A stretch of 64,000 bases of DNA, taken from the NCBI RefSeq assembly GCF_029963765.1, contig NZ_JALBYU010000005.1:1-64000 (forward strand), read 5' to 3'. The position numbers were made by a program, and so were the translations under genes. The stretch is from Pseudomonas sp. UYIF39. Lineage in GTDB: Bacteria > Pseudomonadota > Gammaproteobacteria > Pseudomonadales > Pseudomonadaceae. This document shows, one piece after another, positions 34,645 through 44,821 of this stretch. Below the pieces are notes generated by a model. It was not told where the DNA came from, searched no databases, and worked only from the letters and a program-made list of their open reading frames with translations. Position 1 is the stretch's first letter. Each line of letters opens with the position of its first letter.

Positions 34645-36099
34645 ATGAGCCAAAGTAAAACGCTTACCACCGCCAGTGGCGCTCCTGTCGCTGATAACCA
34701 GAATTCCCGTTCCGCCGGCCCTCGTGGCCCGCTACTGCTCGACGACTTTCACCTGATCGAGAAGCTTGCCCACTTCAACCGTGAAAACATCCCTGAGCGC
34801 CGCGTACACGCCAAAGGTTCGGGTGCTTACGGCACGTTCACCGTAACTCGGGACATCACCGAGTACACCAGTGCCAAACTGTTTGAATCTGTCGGCAAGC
34901 AAACTCCAACCTTTCTGCGGTTTTCCACTGTGGGCGGCGAGCGCGGTTCAGCTGATACCGAGCGCGATCCACGTGGTTTCGCGCTGAAGTTCTACACCGA
35001 AGAAGGTAACTGGGACATCGTCGGCAACAACACGCCAGTGTTCTTCATCCGCGATCCTTTGAAATTCCCGGACTTCATTCACACCCAAAAACGTCTGCCG
35101 CAAAGCAACCTGAAAAGCGCGCAAATGATGTGGGACTTCTGGTCGCACTCACCTGAGGCGTTGCATCAGGTCACCATTTTGTTCTCGGACCGTGGCATCC
35201 CCGATGGCTACCGCCACATGCATGGCTTCGGCAGCCACACCTATAGCCTGATCAATGGCAATGGTGAACGTCACTGGGTGAAATGGCACTACAAGACCAA
35301 GCAAGGGATCAAAAACCTGGCGCCAGCAGAAGCAGCACGCCTGGCTGGTACCGATCCAGATTACGCACAGCGTGATCTGTTCGGCGCGATCGAGCGCGGT
35401 GATTTCCCGAAATGGCGCGTGTGCATCCAGATCATGACCGAGGCTCAGGCCGCAGCGCACTACGAGAACCCGTTTGACGTGACCAAAACCTGGTCGCAGA
35501 AAGAGTTTCCGCTGATCGAGGTGGGCGAGCTGGAGCTTAACCGCAACCCGCAGAATTACTTTGCTGAAGTCGAGCAAGCGGCGTTTGGGCCAAGCAACAT
35601 GGTCCCGGGTGTCGGCTTGTCACCTGACCGCATGCTGCAAGGTCGAGTGTTCGCTTACGCAGATGCTCACCGCTACCGCATTGGCACCAACCACCAGCAA
35701 TTGCCGGTGAACGCGCCCCGCAGCCCGGTAAGCACCTATCAGCGCGACGGTTCGATGGCGTTTGGCAGCAATGGCGGTGGGACACCTAACTACGAGCCGA
35801 ACAGCTACATCGAATCGCCGAAACAAGCCCCTCGCTATGCAGAGCCGGCGCTGGCGCTCAGTGGTGCGGCTGATCGTTACGATCATCGCGAAGATACTGA
35901 CTACTACAGTCACGCCGGCGCACTGTTCCGCCTGATGAATGATGAGCAGAAAACCCTGCTGATCAACAATATTGCCGGCGCCATGGCGGGAGTTTCCGGT
36001 GACGTGGTTGATCGTCAACTGCAGCACTTCTTCAGGGCTGACCCTGCGTACGGAGAAGCAATCGCAAAGGCGTTGGGCGTACAGCTTAACGAAGTCTAA
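34645..36099 (+). CDS. katA: monofunctional haem catalase KatA
   Basis: 484 aa small-subunit catalase that breaks hydrogen peroxide into water and oxygen. The distal His55 (RRVHAKG), Asn128 (VGNNTPVFF) and proximal haem ligand Tyr338 (RVFAY) are all present, and the NADPH-binding type [11 protein letters not shown] follows. I start at ATG 34645 ([12 protein letters not shown]) behind AAGGAAGAG, not at 34573. No signal peptide, so cytoplasmic. In P. aeruginosa the same order rplQ-katA-bfrA is found and katA is the main housekeeping catalase. Confidence 0.95.
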   Translation: MSQSKTLTTASGAPVADNQNSRSAGPRGPLLLDDFHLIEKLAHFNRENIPERRVHAKGSGAYGTFTVTRDITEYTSAKLFESVGKQTPTFLRFSTVGGERGSADTERDPRGFALKFYTEEGNWDIVGNNTPVFFIRDPLKFPDFIHTQKRLPQSNLKSAQMMWDFWSHSPEALHQVTILFSDRGIPDGYRHMHGFGSHTYSLINGNGERHWVKWHYKTKQGIKNLAPAEAARLAGTDPDYAQRDLFGAIERGDFPKWRVCIQIMTEAQAAAHYENPFDVTKTWSQKEFPLIEVGELELNRNPQNYFAEVEQAAFGPSNMVPGVGLSPDRMLQGRVFAYADAHRYRIGTNHQQLPVNAPRSPVSTYQRDGSMAFGSNGGGTPNYEPNSYIESPKQAPRYAEPALALSGAADRYDHREDTDYYSHAGALFRLMNDEQKTLLINNIAGAMAGVSGDVVDRQLQHFFRADPAYGEAIAKALGVQLNEV

Positions 36100-36110
36100 A
36101 CGAGAAGCAG

Positions 36111-36135
36111 AACCGCCCTTATTTGGGCGGTTTTT
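36111..36135 (+). terminator. katA terminator
   Basis: An 8-bp stem AACCGCCC/GGGCGGTT (36111-36118, 36125-36132) and a five-T run, 11 nt after the katA stop. Confidence 0.92.
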
Positions 36136-36248
36136 GCGTTATTTAAACCATATTTCTCAGGATTTCTTCGCTTTTATCGCGCAAACGAAGTGACCAGGCA
36201 GCCGGCTTGGTTCAAACTACGGACTTTCAAGCAGGGAGATGTAGGGCG

Positions 36249-36713
36249 ATGCAAGGCCACCCAGACGTAATCGATTACCTCAACACGTTGCTGACCGGCG
36301 AGCTTGCGGCGCGTGATCAATATTTCATCCATTCGCGGATGTACGAGGACTGGGGTTTCACCGAGCTCTACGAACGTATCAACCACGAGATGGAAGAAGA
36401 AGCGCAGCACGCAGACGCCTTGATGCGCCGCATTCTGATGCTCGAAGGCACGCCACGCATGCGTCCGGACGACCTGGATGTCGGCGCCACTGTGCCTGAC
36501 ATGCTTGCCGCGGACCTGCGCCTGGAATACAAAGTCCGCGCCGCACTCTGCAAGGGCATCGAGCTCTGCGAGCTGCACAAGGACTACGTCAGCCGCGAGA
36601 TGCTGCGTATTCAGCTGAACGACACCGAAGAAGATCACACCTACTGGCTCGAGAAGCAGTTGGGTCTGATCAAGTTGATAGGTCTGGAGAATTACCTGCA
36701 ATCGCAGTTTTAA
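36249..36713 (+). CDS. ferritin-like iron storage protein (BfrA/FtnA type)
   Basis: 154 aa four-helix protein. The ferroxidase residues Glu18, Glu51, His54, Glu93, Glu127 and His130 are in place. Position 52, the haem-ligand methionine of true bacterioferritins, is Ala here. In P. aeruginosa the product of this locus (PA4235, named bfrA) was reported to behave as a haem-free bacterial ferritin, FtnA, and the sequence here agrees with that. ATG 36249 follows an AGGGCG site; an in-frame upstream start at 36207 is unlikely. It may share regulation with katA, since peroxide defence and iron storage work together. Confidence 0.9.
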   Translation: MQGHPDVIDYLNTLLTGELAARDQYFIHSRMYEDWGFTELYERINHEMEEEAQHADALMRRILMLEGTPRMRPDDLDVGATVPDMLAADLRLEYKVRAALCKGIELCELHKDYVSREMLRIQLNDTEEDHTYWLEKQLGLIKLIGLENYLQSQF

Positions 36714-36726
36714 TTCCGCCGGCTAC

Positions 36727-36767
36727 AAAAAAAGCCCCTGTCACCGATAAAGTGACAGGGGCTTTTT
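36727..36767. terminator. bidirectional terminator between ferritin gene and uvrA
   Basis: A 16-bp stem (36729-36744 with 36752-36767) including the flanking A and T runs, loop CGATAAA. It serves both convergent genes. Confidence 0.95.
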
Positions 36768-36779
36768 CGTGGGCCTGAT

Positions 36780-39614
36780 TCAGGCCTTGTCGCGAGCCAG
36801 CAGTGGCTTGAGGTAGAAGCCGGTGTGGGATTGCTTCATCTCCGACACTTCTTCCGGCGTACCGACGGCAATGATCTGTCCACCCTTGGAACCGCCTTCC
36901 GGCCCGAGGTCCACCAACCAGTCAGCTGTTTTGATCACGTCGAGGTTGTGTTCGATCACCACCACAGTGTTGCCGTGGTCGCGCAATCGATGCAAAACGT
37001 CGAGCAGTTGCTGAATGTCCGCGAAGTGCAGGCCAGTCGTTGGCTCGTCGAGGATGTACAGCGTCTTGCCGGTATCGCGCTTGGACAGTTCACGGGACAG
37101 CTTCACCCGCTGGGCTTCACCCCCCGACAGCGTGGTCGCTGACTGCCCGAGCTTGATGTACGACAGACCTACATCCATCAGCGTTTGAAGCTTGCGCGCC
37201 AGGGCCGGCACCGCGTCGAAGAACACCCGCGCTTCCTCGATCGTCATCTCGAGGGTTTCGTGGATGCTCTTGCCCTTGTACTTGATCTCCAGGGTTTCGC
37301 GGTTGTAGCGCTTGCTCTTGCAGACGTCGCACGGGACATAAATGTCCGGCAGAAAGTGCATTTCCACTTTGATCAGGCCATCGCCCTGACACGCTTCGCA
37401 ACGTCCGCCCTTCACGTTGAAGGAGAAGCGTCCAGGACCATAACCGCGGGAGCGGGACTCCGGCACACCGGCGAACAGTTCGCGAATCGGTGTGAACAAT
37501 CCGGTGTAGGTCGCCGGGTTGGAGCGTGGCGTTCGACCGATCGGGCTCTGGTCGATGTCGACAACCTTATCCAGATGCTCCAGACCTTTGATGCTGTCGT
37601 GAGCGGCCGCTTCGAGCGTTGTCGCACCGTTCAAAGCTGTAGCGCTAAGCGGGAACAAGGTGTTGTTGATCAACGTCGACTTGCCTGAGCCGGACACACC
37701 GGTCACGCAGGTCAGCAGGCCGATCGGAATGTCCAGATCGACGTCGCGCAAGTTGTTGCCACGGGCACCCTTGAGGGACAGCGACAACTTCTTGTTACGC
37801 GGCGTGCGTTTGGCTGGGACTGCAATTTTCACCCGGCCCGACAAGTATTTGCCGGTCAGCGAATCTGGATGAGCCATGACTTCGGCGGGCGTACCTTCGG
37901 CGACGATGTGTCCGCCGTGTACACCTGCGCCCGGCCCGATATCCACCACGTAGTCAGCCAGGCGAATCGCATCTTCGTCGTGCTCGACCACGATCACCGT
38001 GTTGCCGATATCCCGAAGGTGCTTAAGCGTACCGAGCAATCGATCATTGTCTCGCTGGTGCAGGCCAATTGACGGTTCGTCGAGAATGTACAGAACGCCA
38101 ACCAGGCCAGCGCCGATCTGGCTGGCCAGACGGATACGTTGCGCTTCACCACCGGACAACGTGTCTGCACTGCGATCCAGCGATAAATAGTCCAGGCCAA
38201 CGTTGACCAGGAACTGCAGTCGCTCGCGAATTTCCTTGAGAATCTTGTCGGCAATTTCACCACGACGGCCGGTGAGTTTCAGCACGCCAAAATATTCACA
38301 GGCATCGCCAATCGGCAGATTGGTCACCGCCGGCAGCGTCTTCTCGCCCACCCACACATGCCGCGCCTCACGACGCAGGCGAGTGCCACGGCAATCCGGG
38401 CAAGGCTGGGTGCTGAGGAACTTGGCCAGCTCTTCACGCACCGAGGCGGACTCGGTTTCACGGTAGCGACGGTCCAGATTCGGCACGATGCCTTCGAACG
38501 GGTGCGAACGTTTGACGATGTCGCCACGGTCGTTCAGGTATTTGAAGTCGACGTTCTGCGAACCGCTGCCGTGCAGGATGAACTTCTGCTGATCGGCCGA
38601 TAGTTCGTTGAACGGCACTTCCAGGCTGAACTTGTAGTGCGAAGCCAACGACCCGAGCATCTGGAAGTAATAGACGTTGCGCCGGTCCCAGCCACGAATC
38701 GCGCCCTCGGCCAGCGTCAGTTCACCATTGACCAATCGCTTGATGTCGAAGAACTGCTTCACCCCCAGACCATCGCAAGTCGGGCAAGCGCCAGCCGGGT
38801 TGTTGAAGGAGAACAGCTTGGGTTCCAGCTCGCTGATGGCATGACCGCAAATCGGGCAGGCGAAGCGTGCGGAGAAGATGATCTCTTCGCCGGGCTCGTC
38901 GTCCATCGGCGCGACCAGAGCGATGCCGTCTGCCAGCTTCAGCGCGGTCTCGAACGACTCGGCCAGACGTTGTTGCAGGTCGGCGCGCACCTTGAAGCGG
39001 TCGACCACCACATCGATCGAGTGCTTCTTCTGCTTATCCAGCTTCGGTAATTCGTCCAGCTCACAGAGCCTGCCGTTGACCCTGGCTCGCACAAAACCCT
39101 GGGCGCGCAGTTCTTCGAAGACCGAAAGGTGTTCGCCTTTACGCTCGCGGATCACCGGGGCCAGCAGCATCAGTTTGCTGCCCTCCGGTTGGGCGAGGAC
39201 CAGGTCGACCATTTGGCTGACGGTCTGCGCTTCCAGCGGAATGTCATGATCCGGGCAACGCGGAATACCCACGCGAGCGTAAAGCAGGCGCAGGTAATCG
39301 TAGATTTCGGTGATGGTGCCGACCGTCGAACGCGGGTTGTGCGAGGTCGATTTCTGCTCGATGGAAATGGCTGGCGACAAACCTTCAATGGTGTCGACGT
39401 CAGGCTTTTCCATCATCGACAAAAATTGCCGCGCGTAGGCCGACAGCGATTCGACGTAGCGACGCTGGCCTTCGGCATACAGCGTGTCGAAGGCCAGGGA
39501 CGATTTGCCGGAGCCGGACAGGCCGGTGATGACGATCAGTTTGTCCCGTGGCAGGGTCAGGTCGATGTTCTTCAGGTTGTGGGTTCGGGCCCCACGAATC
39601 AGGATCTTGTCCAA
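36780..39614 (-). CDS. uvrA: excinuclease ABC subunit A, UvrA
   Basis: 944 aa nucleotide-excision repair damage sensor with two ABC ATPase halves. The first P-loop is GLSGSGKSS, and both signature motifs ([11 protein letters not shown] and [11 protein letters not shown]) and both CXXC zinc modules (CPICG...CPTC and CEACQG...CDVC) are intact. I chose TTG 39614 (first residues [13 protein letters not shown]), which matches the family length; the longer in-frame start at 39686 adds 24 non-family residues. A degenerate LexA-box candidate lies upstream. Confidence 0.96.
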   Translation of the reverse strand: MDKILIRGARTHNLKNIDLTLPRDKLIVITGLSGSGKSSLAFDTLYAEGQRRYVESLSAYARQFLSMMEKPDVDTIEGLSPAISIEQKSTSHNPRSTVGTITEIYDYLRLLYARVGIPRCPDHDIPLEAQTVSQMVDLVLAQPEGSKLMLLAPVIRERKGEHLSVFEELRAQGFVRARVNGRLCELDELPKLDKQKKHSIDVVVDRFKVRADLQQRLAESFETALKLADGIALVAPMDDEPGEEIIFSARFACPICGHAISELEPKLFSFNNPAGACPTCDGLGVKQFFDIKRLVNGELTLAEGAIRGWDRRNVYYFQMLGSLASHYKFSLEVPFNELSADQQKFILHGSGSQNVDFKYLNDRGDIVKRSHPFEGIVPNLDRRYRETESASVREELAKFLSTQPCPDCRGTRLRREARHVWVGEKTLPAVTNLPIGDACEYFGVLKLTGRRGEIADKILKEIRERLQFLVNVGLDYLSLDRSADTLSGGEAQRIRLASQIGAGLVGVLYILDEPSIGLHQRDNDRLLGTLKHLRDIGNTVIVVEHDEDAIRLADYVVDIGPGAGVHGGHIVAEGTPAEVMAHPDSLTGKYLSGRVKIAVPAKRTPRNKKLSLSLKGARGNNLRDVDLDIPIGLLTCVTGVSGSGKSTLINNTLFPLSATALNGATTLEAAAHDSIKGLEHLDKVVDIDQSPIGRTPRSNPATYTGLFTPIRELFAGVPESRSRGYGPGRFSFNVKGGRCEACQGDGLIKVEMHFLPDIYVPCDVCKSKRYNRETLEIKYKGKSIHETLEMTIEEARVFFDAVPALARKLQTLMDVGLSYIKLGQSATTLSGGEAQRVKLSRELSKRDTGKTLYILDEPTTGLHFADIQQLLDVLHRLRDHGNTVVVIEHNLDVIKTADWLVDLGPEGGSKGGQIIAVGTPEEVSEMKQSHTGFYLKPLLARDKA

Positions 39615-39662
39615 AGTGGCCTCGCTCGGCGGGCGTCGAAAACGTAGGAGTATACGGCCAAA

Positions 39663-39682
39663 TACTGGATGGATGCACACTA
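39663..39682. promoter_or_regulatory. degenerate LexA (SOS) box candidate
   Basis: A 20-bp site starting TACTGGATGG and ending CACACTA matches the E. coli consensus at 14 of 20 positions by my count, but one half is CAC instead of CAG. It lies 49 bp upstream of the uvrA start. uvrA belongs to the LexA regulon in P. aeruginosa, which makes the site plausible. Confidence 0.35.
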
Positions 39683-39805
39683 TCAAATGAGCGGGTTACA
39701 GCCTTACATGAAGAGTCTGTCAGCTGAGCGCGTCAAAGCGTCGCGATATACCCCGTCAATCGATGGGACTGGTAGAATCGCCGCCGGTTCACATGAGGTT
39801 TTTCC

Positions 39806-41203
39806 ATGCACGATCCCCACAGCGAACGCATGAGTGGCAGTGAGACCCGCGCAGCAAGCGGTCTGGCCCTGGTGTTCGCCTTCCGTATGCTTGGCATGTT
39901 CATGGTGTTGCCGGTACTGGCGACCTATGGGATGGATCTGGCAGGAGCGACTCCGGCCCTCATCGGTCTGGCGATTGGCGCTTACGGCCTGACCCAGGCG
40001 ATCTTCCAGATTCCTTTCGGCTTCATTTCCGACCGCATCGGCCGTCGTCCGGTGATTTACCTGGGGCTGATCGTCTTCGCGCTCGGTAGCGTGCTGGCGG
40101 CCAATGCCGATTCGATCTGGGGTGTGATCGCCGGACGAGTCCTGCAAGGCGCCGGGGCGATTTCTGCGGCGGTGATGGCGTTGCTGTCAGACTTGACCCG
40201 TGAACAGCATCGGACCAAAGCCATGGCCATGATCGGCATGACGATCGGTCTGTCGTTTGCTGTCGCGATGGTTGTAGGACCGTTGCTGACCCGTGCCTTT
40301 GGCCTGTCCGGGTTGTTCCTCGCCACGGGCGGCATGGCGCTGTTCGGCATCGTGATCGTGATGTTCATGGTGCCGCGCTCGACCGGGCCGTTGCAGCACC
40401 GCGAGTCCGGTGTTGCGCGTCAGGCGCTGATACCGACGCTCAAGCATCCAGACCTGCTCCGCCTGGACCTGGGCATTTTTGTGTTGCACGCGATGTTGAT
40501 GTCGAGCTTCGTTGCGTTGCCTTTGGCGCTGGTCGAAAAAGCCGGGCTGCCCAAAGAGCAGCATTGGTGGGTATACCTGACCGCGCTGCTGATTTCCTTC
40601 TTCGCCATGATCCCGTTCATTATCTACGGCGAGAAGAAACGCAAAATGAAACGAGTTTTACTCGGCGCCGTCGCGACGCTGATGCTCACTGAGCTATTCT
40701 TCTGGCAGTTCGGCGATAGCCTGCGGGCTCTGGTGATCGGGACGGTGGTGTTCTTTACCGCGTTCAACTTGCTCGAGGCTTCTCTACCATCGCTGATCAG
40801 CAAGGTTTCACCGGCAGGCGGCAAGGGCACGGCGATGGGGGTTTATTCCACCAGTCAGTTCCTCGGTTCGGCACTGGGCGGCATCCTCGGCGGATGGTTG
40901 TTCCAGCATGGCGGTCTGTCGGTTGTGTTCCTTGGATGCGCCGGTCTGGCTGCCCTCTGGCTGGCCTTTGCTGTTACCATGCGCGAACCTCCCTACGTGA
41001 CGAGCCTGCGCTTGCCGTTGTCGCCCGAGGCGATCCGCGAAGCGGGTCTGGTCGAGCGCCTGAAGGCCGTCGTAGGGGTAACAGATGCAGTGATCGTCGA
41101 AGATGAAGCGGCGATTTACATCAAATTGGACACAGAACTATTGGATCGCACCACCCTTGAACGCCTGGTGAACAACCCGGCCGGGGCAGCGTGCGTAGCC
41201 TAG
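39806..41203 (+). CDS. YajR-like MFS transporter with C-terminal YAM-type domain
   Basis: 465 aa. Twelve membrane helices with the MFS motif A GFISDRIGRRPVI after the second helix and a drug/H+ antiporter-like loop. A soluble C-terminal part of about 65 aa (from about residue 400; VGVTDAVIVEDEAAIYIKLD) resembles the ferredoxin-like YAM domain of E. coli YajR. The substrate is unknown. It is divergent from uvrA and sits 9 nt before ssb, the same neighbourhood as PA4233. Start ATG 39806. Confidence 0.88.
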   Translation: MHDPHSERMSGSETRAASGLALVFAFRMLGMFMVLPVLATYGMDLAGATPALIGLAIGAYGLTQAIFQIPFGFISDRIGRRPVIYLGLIVFALGSVLAANADSIWGVIAGRVLQGAGAISAAVMALLSDLTREQHRTKAMAMIGMTIGLSFAVAMVVGPLLTRAFGLSGLFLATGGMALFGIVIVMFMVPRSTGPLQHRESGVARQALIPTLKHPDLLRLDLGIFVLHAMLMSSFVALPLALVEKAGLPKEQHWWVYLTALLISFFAMIPFIIYGEKKRKMKRVLLGAVATLMLTELFFWQFGDSLRALVIGTVVFFTAFNLLEASLPSLISKVSPAGGKGTAMGVYSTSQFLGSALGGILGGWLFQHGGLSVVFLGCAGLAALWLAFAVTMREPPYVTSLRLPLSPEAIREAGLVERLKAVVGVTDAVIVEDEAAIYIKLDTELLDRTTLERLVNNPAGAACVA

Positions 41204-41212
41204 GAGAACGTT

Positions 41213-41740
41213 ATGGCCCGTGGGGTTAACAAAGTCATATTGGTCGGCACTTGCGGCCAGGATCCCGAAGTTCGCTACTTGCCTAACGGTAACGCCGTGA
41301 CCAACCTGAGTCTGGCGACCAGCGAACAGTGGACCGACAAGCAAACCGGTCAGAAAGTCGAGAAGACCGAATGGCACCGTGTGTCGATGTTCGGCAAAGT
41401 TGCAGAGATCGCCGGCGAGTACCTGCGTAAAGGTTCGCAGGTCTACATCGAAGGCAAGCTGCAGACCCGCGAGTGGGAAAAAGACGGTATCAAGCGTTAC
41501 ACCACTGAAATCGTAGTCGACATGCAAGGCACCATGCAGTTGCTGGGCGGCCGTCCACAGCAGGGCGACCAACAAGGCGGGGGCAATAACTACCAGCAGT
41601 CCGCCCCGGCTCCACGCCAGCAGGCTCCGCGTCCGCAGCAGTCGTCGGCACCGCAACAGTCGCGTCCGGCTCCACAGCAGCAGGCCGCGCCTCAGCCAGC
41701 TCCGGATTTCGACAGCTTTGACGACGATATTCCGTTCTAA
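41213..41740 (+). CDS. ssb: single-stranded DNA-binding protein
   Basis: 175 aa. The OB fold spans about residues 4-110 ([20 protein letters not shown]). A Gln/Pro-rich linker of about 50 residues follows, and the tail [11 protein letters not shown] is the standard peptide that docks repair and replication partners. A GGAGAACGTT ribosome site precedes ATG 41213. The close 9-nt spacing to the MFS gene suggests some co-transcription, but a separate promoter is normal for ssb. Confidence 0.97.
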   Translation: MARGVNKVILVGTCGQDPEVRYLPNGNAVTNLSLATSEQWTDKQTGQKVEKTEWHRVSMFGKVAEIAGEYLRKGSQVYIEGKLQTREWEKDGIKRYTTEIVVDMQGTMQLLGGRPQQGDQQGGGNNYQQSAPAPRQQAPRPQQSSAPQQSRPAPQQQAAPQPAPDFDSFDDDIPF

Positions 41741-41762
41741 AAGCAGCGGTCCAGTCAGTGAC

Positions 41763-41799
41763 AAAAAAAAGCGAAGCCATCTGGCTTCGCTTTTTTTGT
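41763..41799. terminator. bidirectional terminator between ssb and the YcaO gene
   Basis: A stem of at least 15 bp, AAAAAAAGCGAAGCC (41764-41778) with GGCTTCGCTTTTTTT (41783-41797), loop ATCT. It serves both convergent genes. Confidence 0.95.
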
Positions 41800-41807
41800 T
41801 GGCGCTA

Positions 41808-44012
41808 TTAACTGGATAACGTCGTCACGTTGGCCCGCGCCATGTGCAGTTTTTTGTAGCTGTCGATCAGGCGCAGGTGTCTATCGAGTCCTTCCAGTTT
41901 GATGCTGGTCGGCGTCAAACCATGGAAGCGGACGCTGCCATCGACCGAGCCGATCACTGCATCCATTCGCTCGTTGCCAAACATCCGGCGGAAATTGGTC
42001 TCGTAGTCTTCCAGTTCCAGGTCTTCGTCCAGCTTCATCTCCAGCACCGCGTTGACGGCTTGGTAGAACAAGCCGCGCTCAACCGTGTTGTCGTTGTACT
42101 GCAGGAACATCTCCACTGCCTCTTTCGCCTCTTCAAATTGCTGCAAGGAGAGATAAATCAGCAGCTTCAACTCCAGGATCGTCAGCTGACCCCACGCCGT
42201 ATTGTCGTCAAATTCGATGCCGATCAGGCTGGTGATGTCGGTGTAGTCGTCCAGCTCACTTTCCACCAGGCGCTCAACCAGCGCTTGCAGTTCGTTGTCG
42301 TCCAGGCGATGCAGGTTCAGGATATCGGCGCGGAAGAAAAGCGCTTTGTTGGTGTTATCCCAGATCAGGTCGTCCACGGGATAGATTTCCGAATAGTCCG
42401 GCACCAGGATGCGGCATGCCGTCGCGCCGATATGCTCGTAGACCGCCATGTACACTTCCTTGCCCATGCCTTCGAGAATGCCGAACAAGGTCGCGGCTTC
42501 TTCGGCATTCGAGTTTTCACCCTGGCCGGAGAAGTCCCACTCCACGAATTCGTAATCGGACTTGGAGCTGAAGAAGCGCCACGACACCACGCCGCTGGAA
42601 TCGATGAAGTGCTCGACGAAGTTATTCGGCTCGGTCACCGCATGGCCTTCAAACGTCGGCTGGGGCAGGTCGTTGAGGCCTTCGAAGCTGCGGCCCTGGA
42701 GCAGTTCGGTCAGGCTGCGCTCCAGCGCCACTTCCAGGCTTGGGTGTGCGCCGAACGAGGCGAACACACCGCCGGTACGCGGGTTCATCAACGTGACGCA
42801 CATCACCGGGAATTCACCGCCCAGGGATGCATCCTTCACCAATACGGGGAACCCTTGCTCTTCCAGCGCCTGAATACCGGCCAGTATCCCGGGATACTTC
42901 GCCAGCACATCGGCGGGCACATCCGGCAGTGCAAATTCACCTTCGATGATTTCGCGTTTTACCGCACGCTCGAAGATCTCCGACAGGCATTGCACCTGGG
43001 CTTCGGCCAGCGTGTTGCCGGCACTCATGCCGTTGCTCAGGAACAGGTTTTCAATCAGGTTGGACGGGAAATACACCACTTCGCCGTCCGACTGGCGCAC
43101 GTATGGCAGCGAGCAGATGCCGCGCTCTTCATTGCCCGAGTTGGTGTCGATCAGGTGGGAACCACGCAACTCGCCGTCGCGGTTGTAAACCTTCAGGCAG
43201 TACGCGTCGAGGATTTCGGCCGGCAGTTCATCTTTACGGCCAGGCTTGAACCAGCGTTCGTCCGGGTAATGCACAAACGGCGCGTTGGCGATCTCTTCGC
43301 CCCAGAACTGGTCGTTGTAGAAGAAGTTGCAGTTGAGCCGCTCGATAAACTCGCCCAACGCCGACGCCAGCGCGCCTTCCTTGGTAGCCCCCTTGCCGTT
43401 GGTAAAACACATCGGCGAATGCGCGTCGCGGATATGCAGCGACCACACGTTGGGCACGATATTGCGCCACGAGGCGATTTCAATCTTCATGCCCAGGTCC
43501 GCCAGAATGGCCGACATATTGGCGATGGTCTGCTCCAGCGGCAGATCCTTGCCCGCAATATACGTGCTCGCCTCTGAGGTAGACGCAGGCATCAGTAACG
43601 CTTGGGCATCGGCGTCGAGGTTTTCCACCTCTTCGATCACAAACTCAGGCCCGGCCTGGACCACTTTTTTCACGGTACACCGGTCGATGGAACGCAGGAT
43701 GCCTTGGCGGTCCTTGTCGGAAATATCCGCCGGCAACTCGACCTGGATCTTGAAAATCTGGTTGTAGCGGTTTTCCGGATCAACAATGTTGTTCTGCGAC
43801 AGGCGGATGTTTTCGGTGGGAATACTGCGAGTGTCGCAGTACAGCTTCACGAAATAAGCCGCACACAACGCCGACGAAGCCAGGAAGTAGTCGAACGGAC
43901 CCGGTGCCGAGCCATCGCCCTTGTAGCGGATAGGTTGATCGGCCACCACCGTGAAGTCGTCGAACTTGGCTTCAAGTCGAAGGTTGTCGAGAAAGTTGAC
44001 CTTGATTTCCAT
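41808..44012 (-). CDS. OsmC-YcaO fusion protein
   Basis: 734 aa. Residues 1-140 form an OsmC domain with the two conserved cysteines (Cys50 in SSALCAAY, Cys112 in DRCTVKK), the pair that reduces organic hydroperoxides in OsmC/Ohr. From about residue 160 to 560 is a YcaO domain with the ATP-binding acidic motifs (SALGEFIERLN and QVQCLSEIFERAVK). The last about 150 residues (LELKLLIYLSLQQFEEAKEAV) look like TPR helices, as in E. coli YcaO. E. coli YcaO is linked to beta-methylthiolation of ribosomal protein S12; other YcaO enzymes make azoline or thioamide bonds. No peptide precursor gene is visible nearby, so a cellular rather than RiPP role is more likely. The fusion is known in several gammaproteobacteria but its chemistry is unclear to me. 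Confidence 0.85.
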   Translation of the reverse strand: MEIKVNFLDNLRLEAKFDDFTVVADQPIRYKGDGSAPGPFDYFLASSALCAAYFVKLYCDTRSIPTENIRLSQNNIVDPENRYNQIFKIQVELPADISDKDRQGILRSIDRCTVKKVVQAGPEFVIEEVENLDADAQALLMPASTSEASTYIAGKDLPLEQTIANMSAILADLGMKIEIASWRNIVPNVWSLHIRDAHSPMCFTNGKGATKEGALASALGEFIERLNCNFFYNDQFWGEEIANAPFVHYPDERWFKPGRKDELPAEILDAYCLKVYNRDGELRGSHLIDTNSGNEERGICSLPYVRQSDGEVVYFPSNLIENLFLSNGMSAGNTLAEAQVQCLSEIFERAVKREIIEGEFALPDVPADVLAKYPGILAGIQALEEQGFPVLVKDASLGGEFPVMCVTLMNPRTGGVFASFGAHPSLEVALERSLTELLQGRSFEGLNDLPQPTFEGHAVTEPNNFVEHFIDSSGVVSWRFFSSKSDYEFVEWDFSGQGENSNAEEAATLFGILEGMGKEVYMAVYEHIGATACRILVPDYSEIYPVDDLIWDNTNKALFFRADILNLHRLDDNELQALVERLVESELDDYTDITSLIGIEFDDNTAWGQLTILELKLLIYLSLQQFEEAKEAVEMFLQYNDNTVERGLFYQAVNAVLEMKLDEDLELEDYETNFRRMFGNERMDAVIGSVDGSVRFHGLTPTSIKLEGLDRHLRLIDSYKKLHMARANVTTLSS

Positions 44013-44083
44013 GGGGGATTACCAGAATAACGGCTAGACGATTTGGCCGCCATTATCCGGCTTTTCGGCCGTAAGTCTCAGAA

Positions 44084-44117
44084 AAAAGGCCAGTCACGTG
44101 CGCACGCGACTGGCCTT
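44084..44117 (-). terminator. terminator of the isochorismatase-like gene
   Basis: Stem AAGGCCAGTC/GACTGGCCTT (44086-44095, 44108-44117) with a GC-rich inner palindrome and, on the - strand, a CCTTTTTTC tail. Confidence 0.85.
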
Positions 44118-44165
44118 CTTTGTTTTGGGAACGTCGGATTGCAGCACCTGACGCAGAAGCGTTGA

Positions 44166-44720
44166 TCAGTGATGCGCCGCCAGGAACTCGTCAGTGGACA
44201 CTACGCTTGCATAGGCGAAGCCCAGAGCCGACATGAACGCGGCGTGCACATGGGCTGCCGGAACGGTGACGCCGTTGAACTCCAGGTCACGGGAGGCACA
44301 GGCGTCGTGAATCACGGTGACGCTGTAGCCAAAGTCCGCGGCGGCGCGGGTGATGCCATCGATGCACATGTGGCTCATGCTGCCGACGACCACCAGTTCC
44401 TTGATTTCTTGCTCGTCGAGGATCGATTTCAGATCGGTTTCGCGGAACGAGTTGACGAAGTGCTTGAGCACGACCGGCTCGTCGGCGCGGTTGAGGACTT
44501 TGGGGTGCAGCTTCGCGCCTTCGGAGCCCGGAGTGAAGAACGGTGCCGCGTCGGAGGCGAACTCGTGGCGGATGTGCACCACCGAATCACCCGCATCACG
44601 GAAGGCTTTGAGCAGACGAACGGCGTTGTCCGCGGCAGCGTCGGCGCCGACCAGCGGCCACTTGCCTTGGGGGAAGTAGTCGTTTTGGATATCGACTACG
44701 ATGAGTGCTTGCTTGGCCAT
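44166..44720 (-). CDS. isochorismatase-family cysteine hydrolase
   Basis: 184 aa. The fold starts MAKQALIVVDIQNDYF with catalytic Asp10, has the conserved Lys in VVLKHFVNSF and the nucleophile Cys in SMSHMCIDG, the Asp-Lys-Cys triad of isochorismatase/nicotinamidase/ureidoacrylate hydrolases. The substrate cannot be told from sequence. I use ATG 44720 behind GAGGAAACAG; upstream in-frame residues lack the family pattern. It is divergent from a GlxA/AraC-type regulator 101 bp away, its likely regulator. Confidence 0.88.
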   Translation of the reverse strand: MAKQALIVVDIQNDYFPQGKWPLVGADAAADNAVRLLKAFRDAGDSVVHIRHEFASDAAPFFTPGSEGAKLHPKVLNRADEPVVLKHFVNSFRETDLKSILDEQEIKELVVVGSMSHMCIDGITRAAADFGYSVTVIHDACASRDLEFNGVTVPAAHVHAAFMSALGFAYASVVSTDEFLAAHH

Positions 44721-44821
44721 GACTGTTTCCTCGAAGTGCTTGTTAGTGTGGAATGAAGTATTGGGTCTCGCAGGCCGTCCGAGGATTGGCGGCACCGACA
44801 ATAGAAGGGGGAAAACTGACA

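Noticed and set aside
36249..36713. True haem-binding bacterioferritin
   Set aside because: Position 52 is Ala, not the haem-ligand Met.
41808..44012. YcaO as part of a RiPP (azoline peptide) cluster
   Set aside because: No short precursor gene, dehydrogenase or exporter typical of such clusters lies next to it, and the OsmC fusion and TPR end fit the housekeeping YcaO type.
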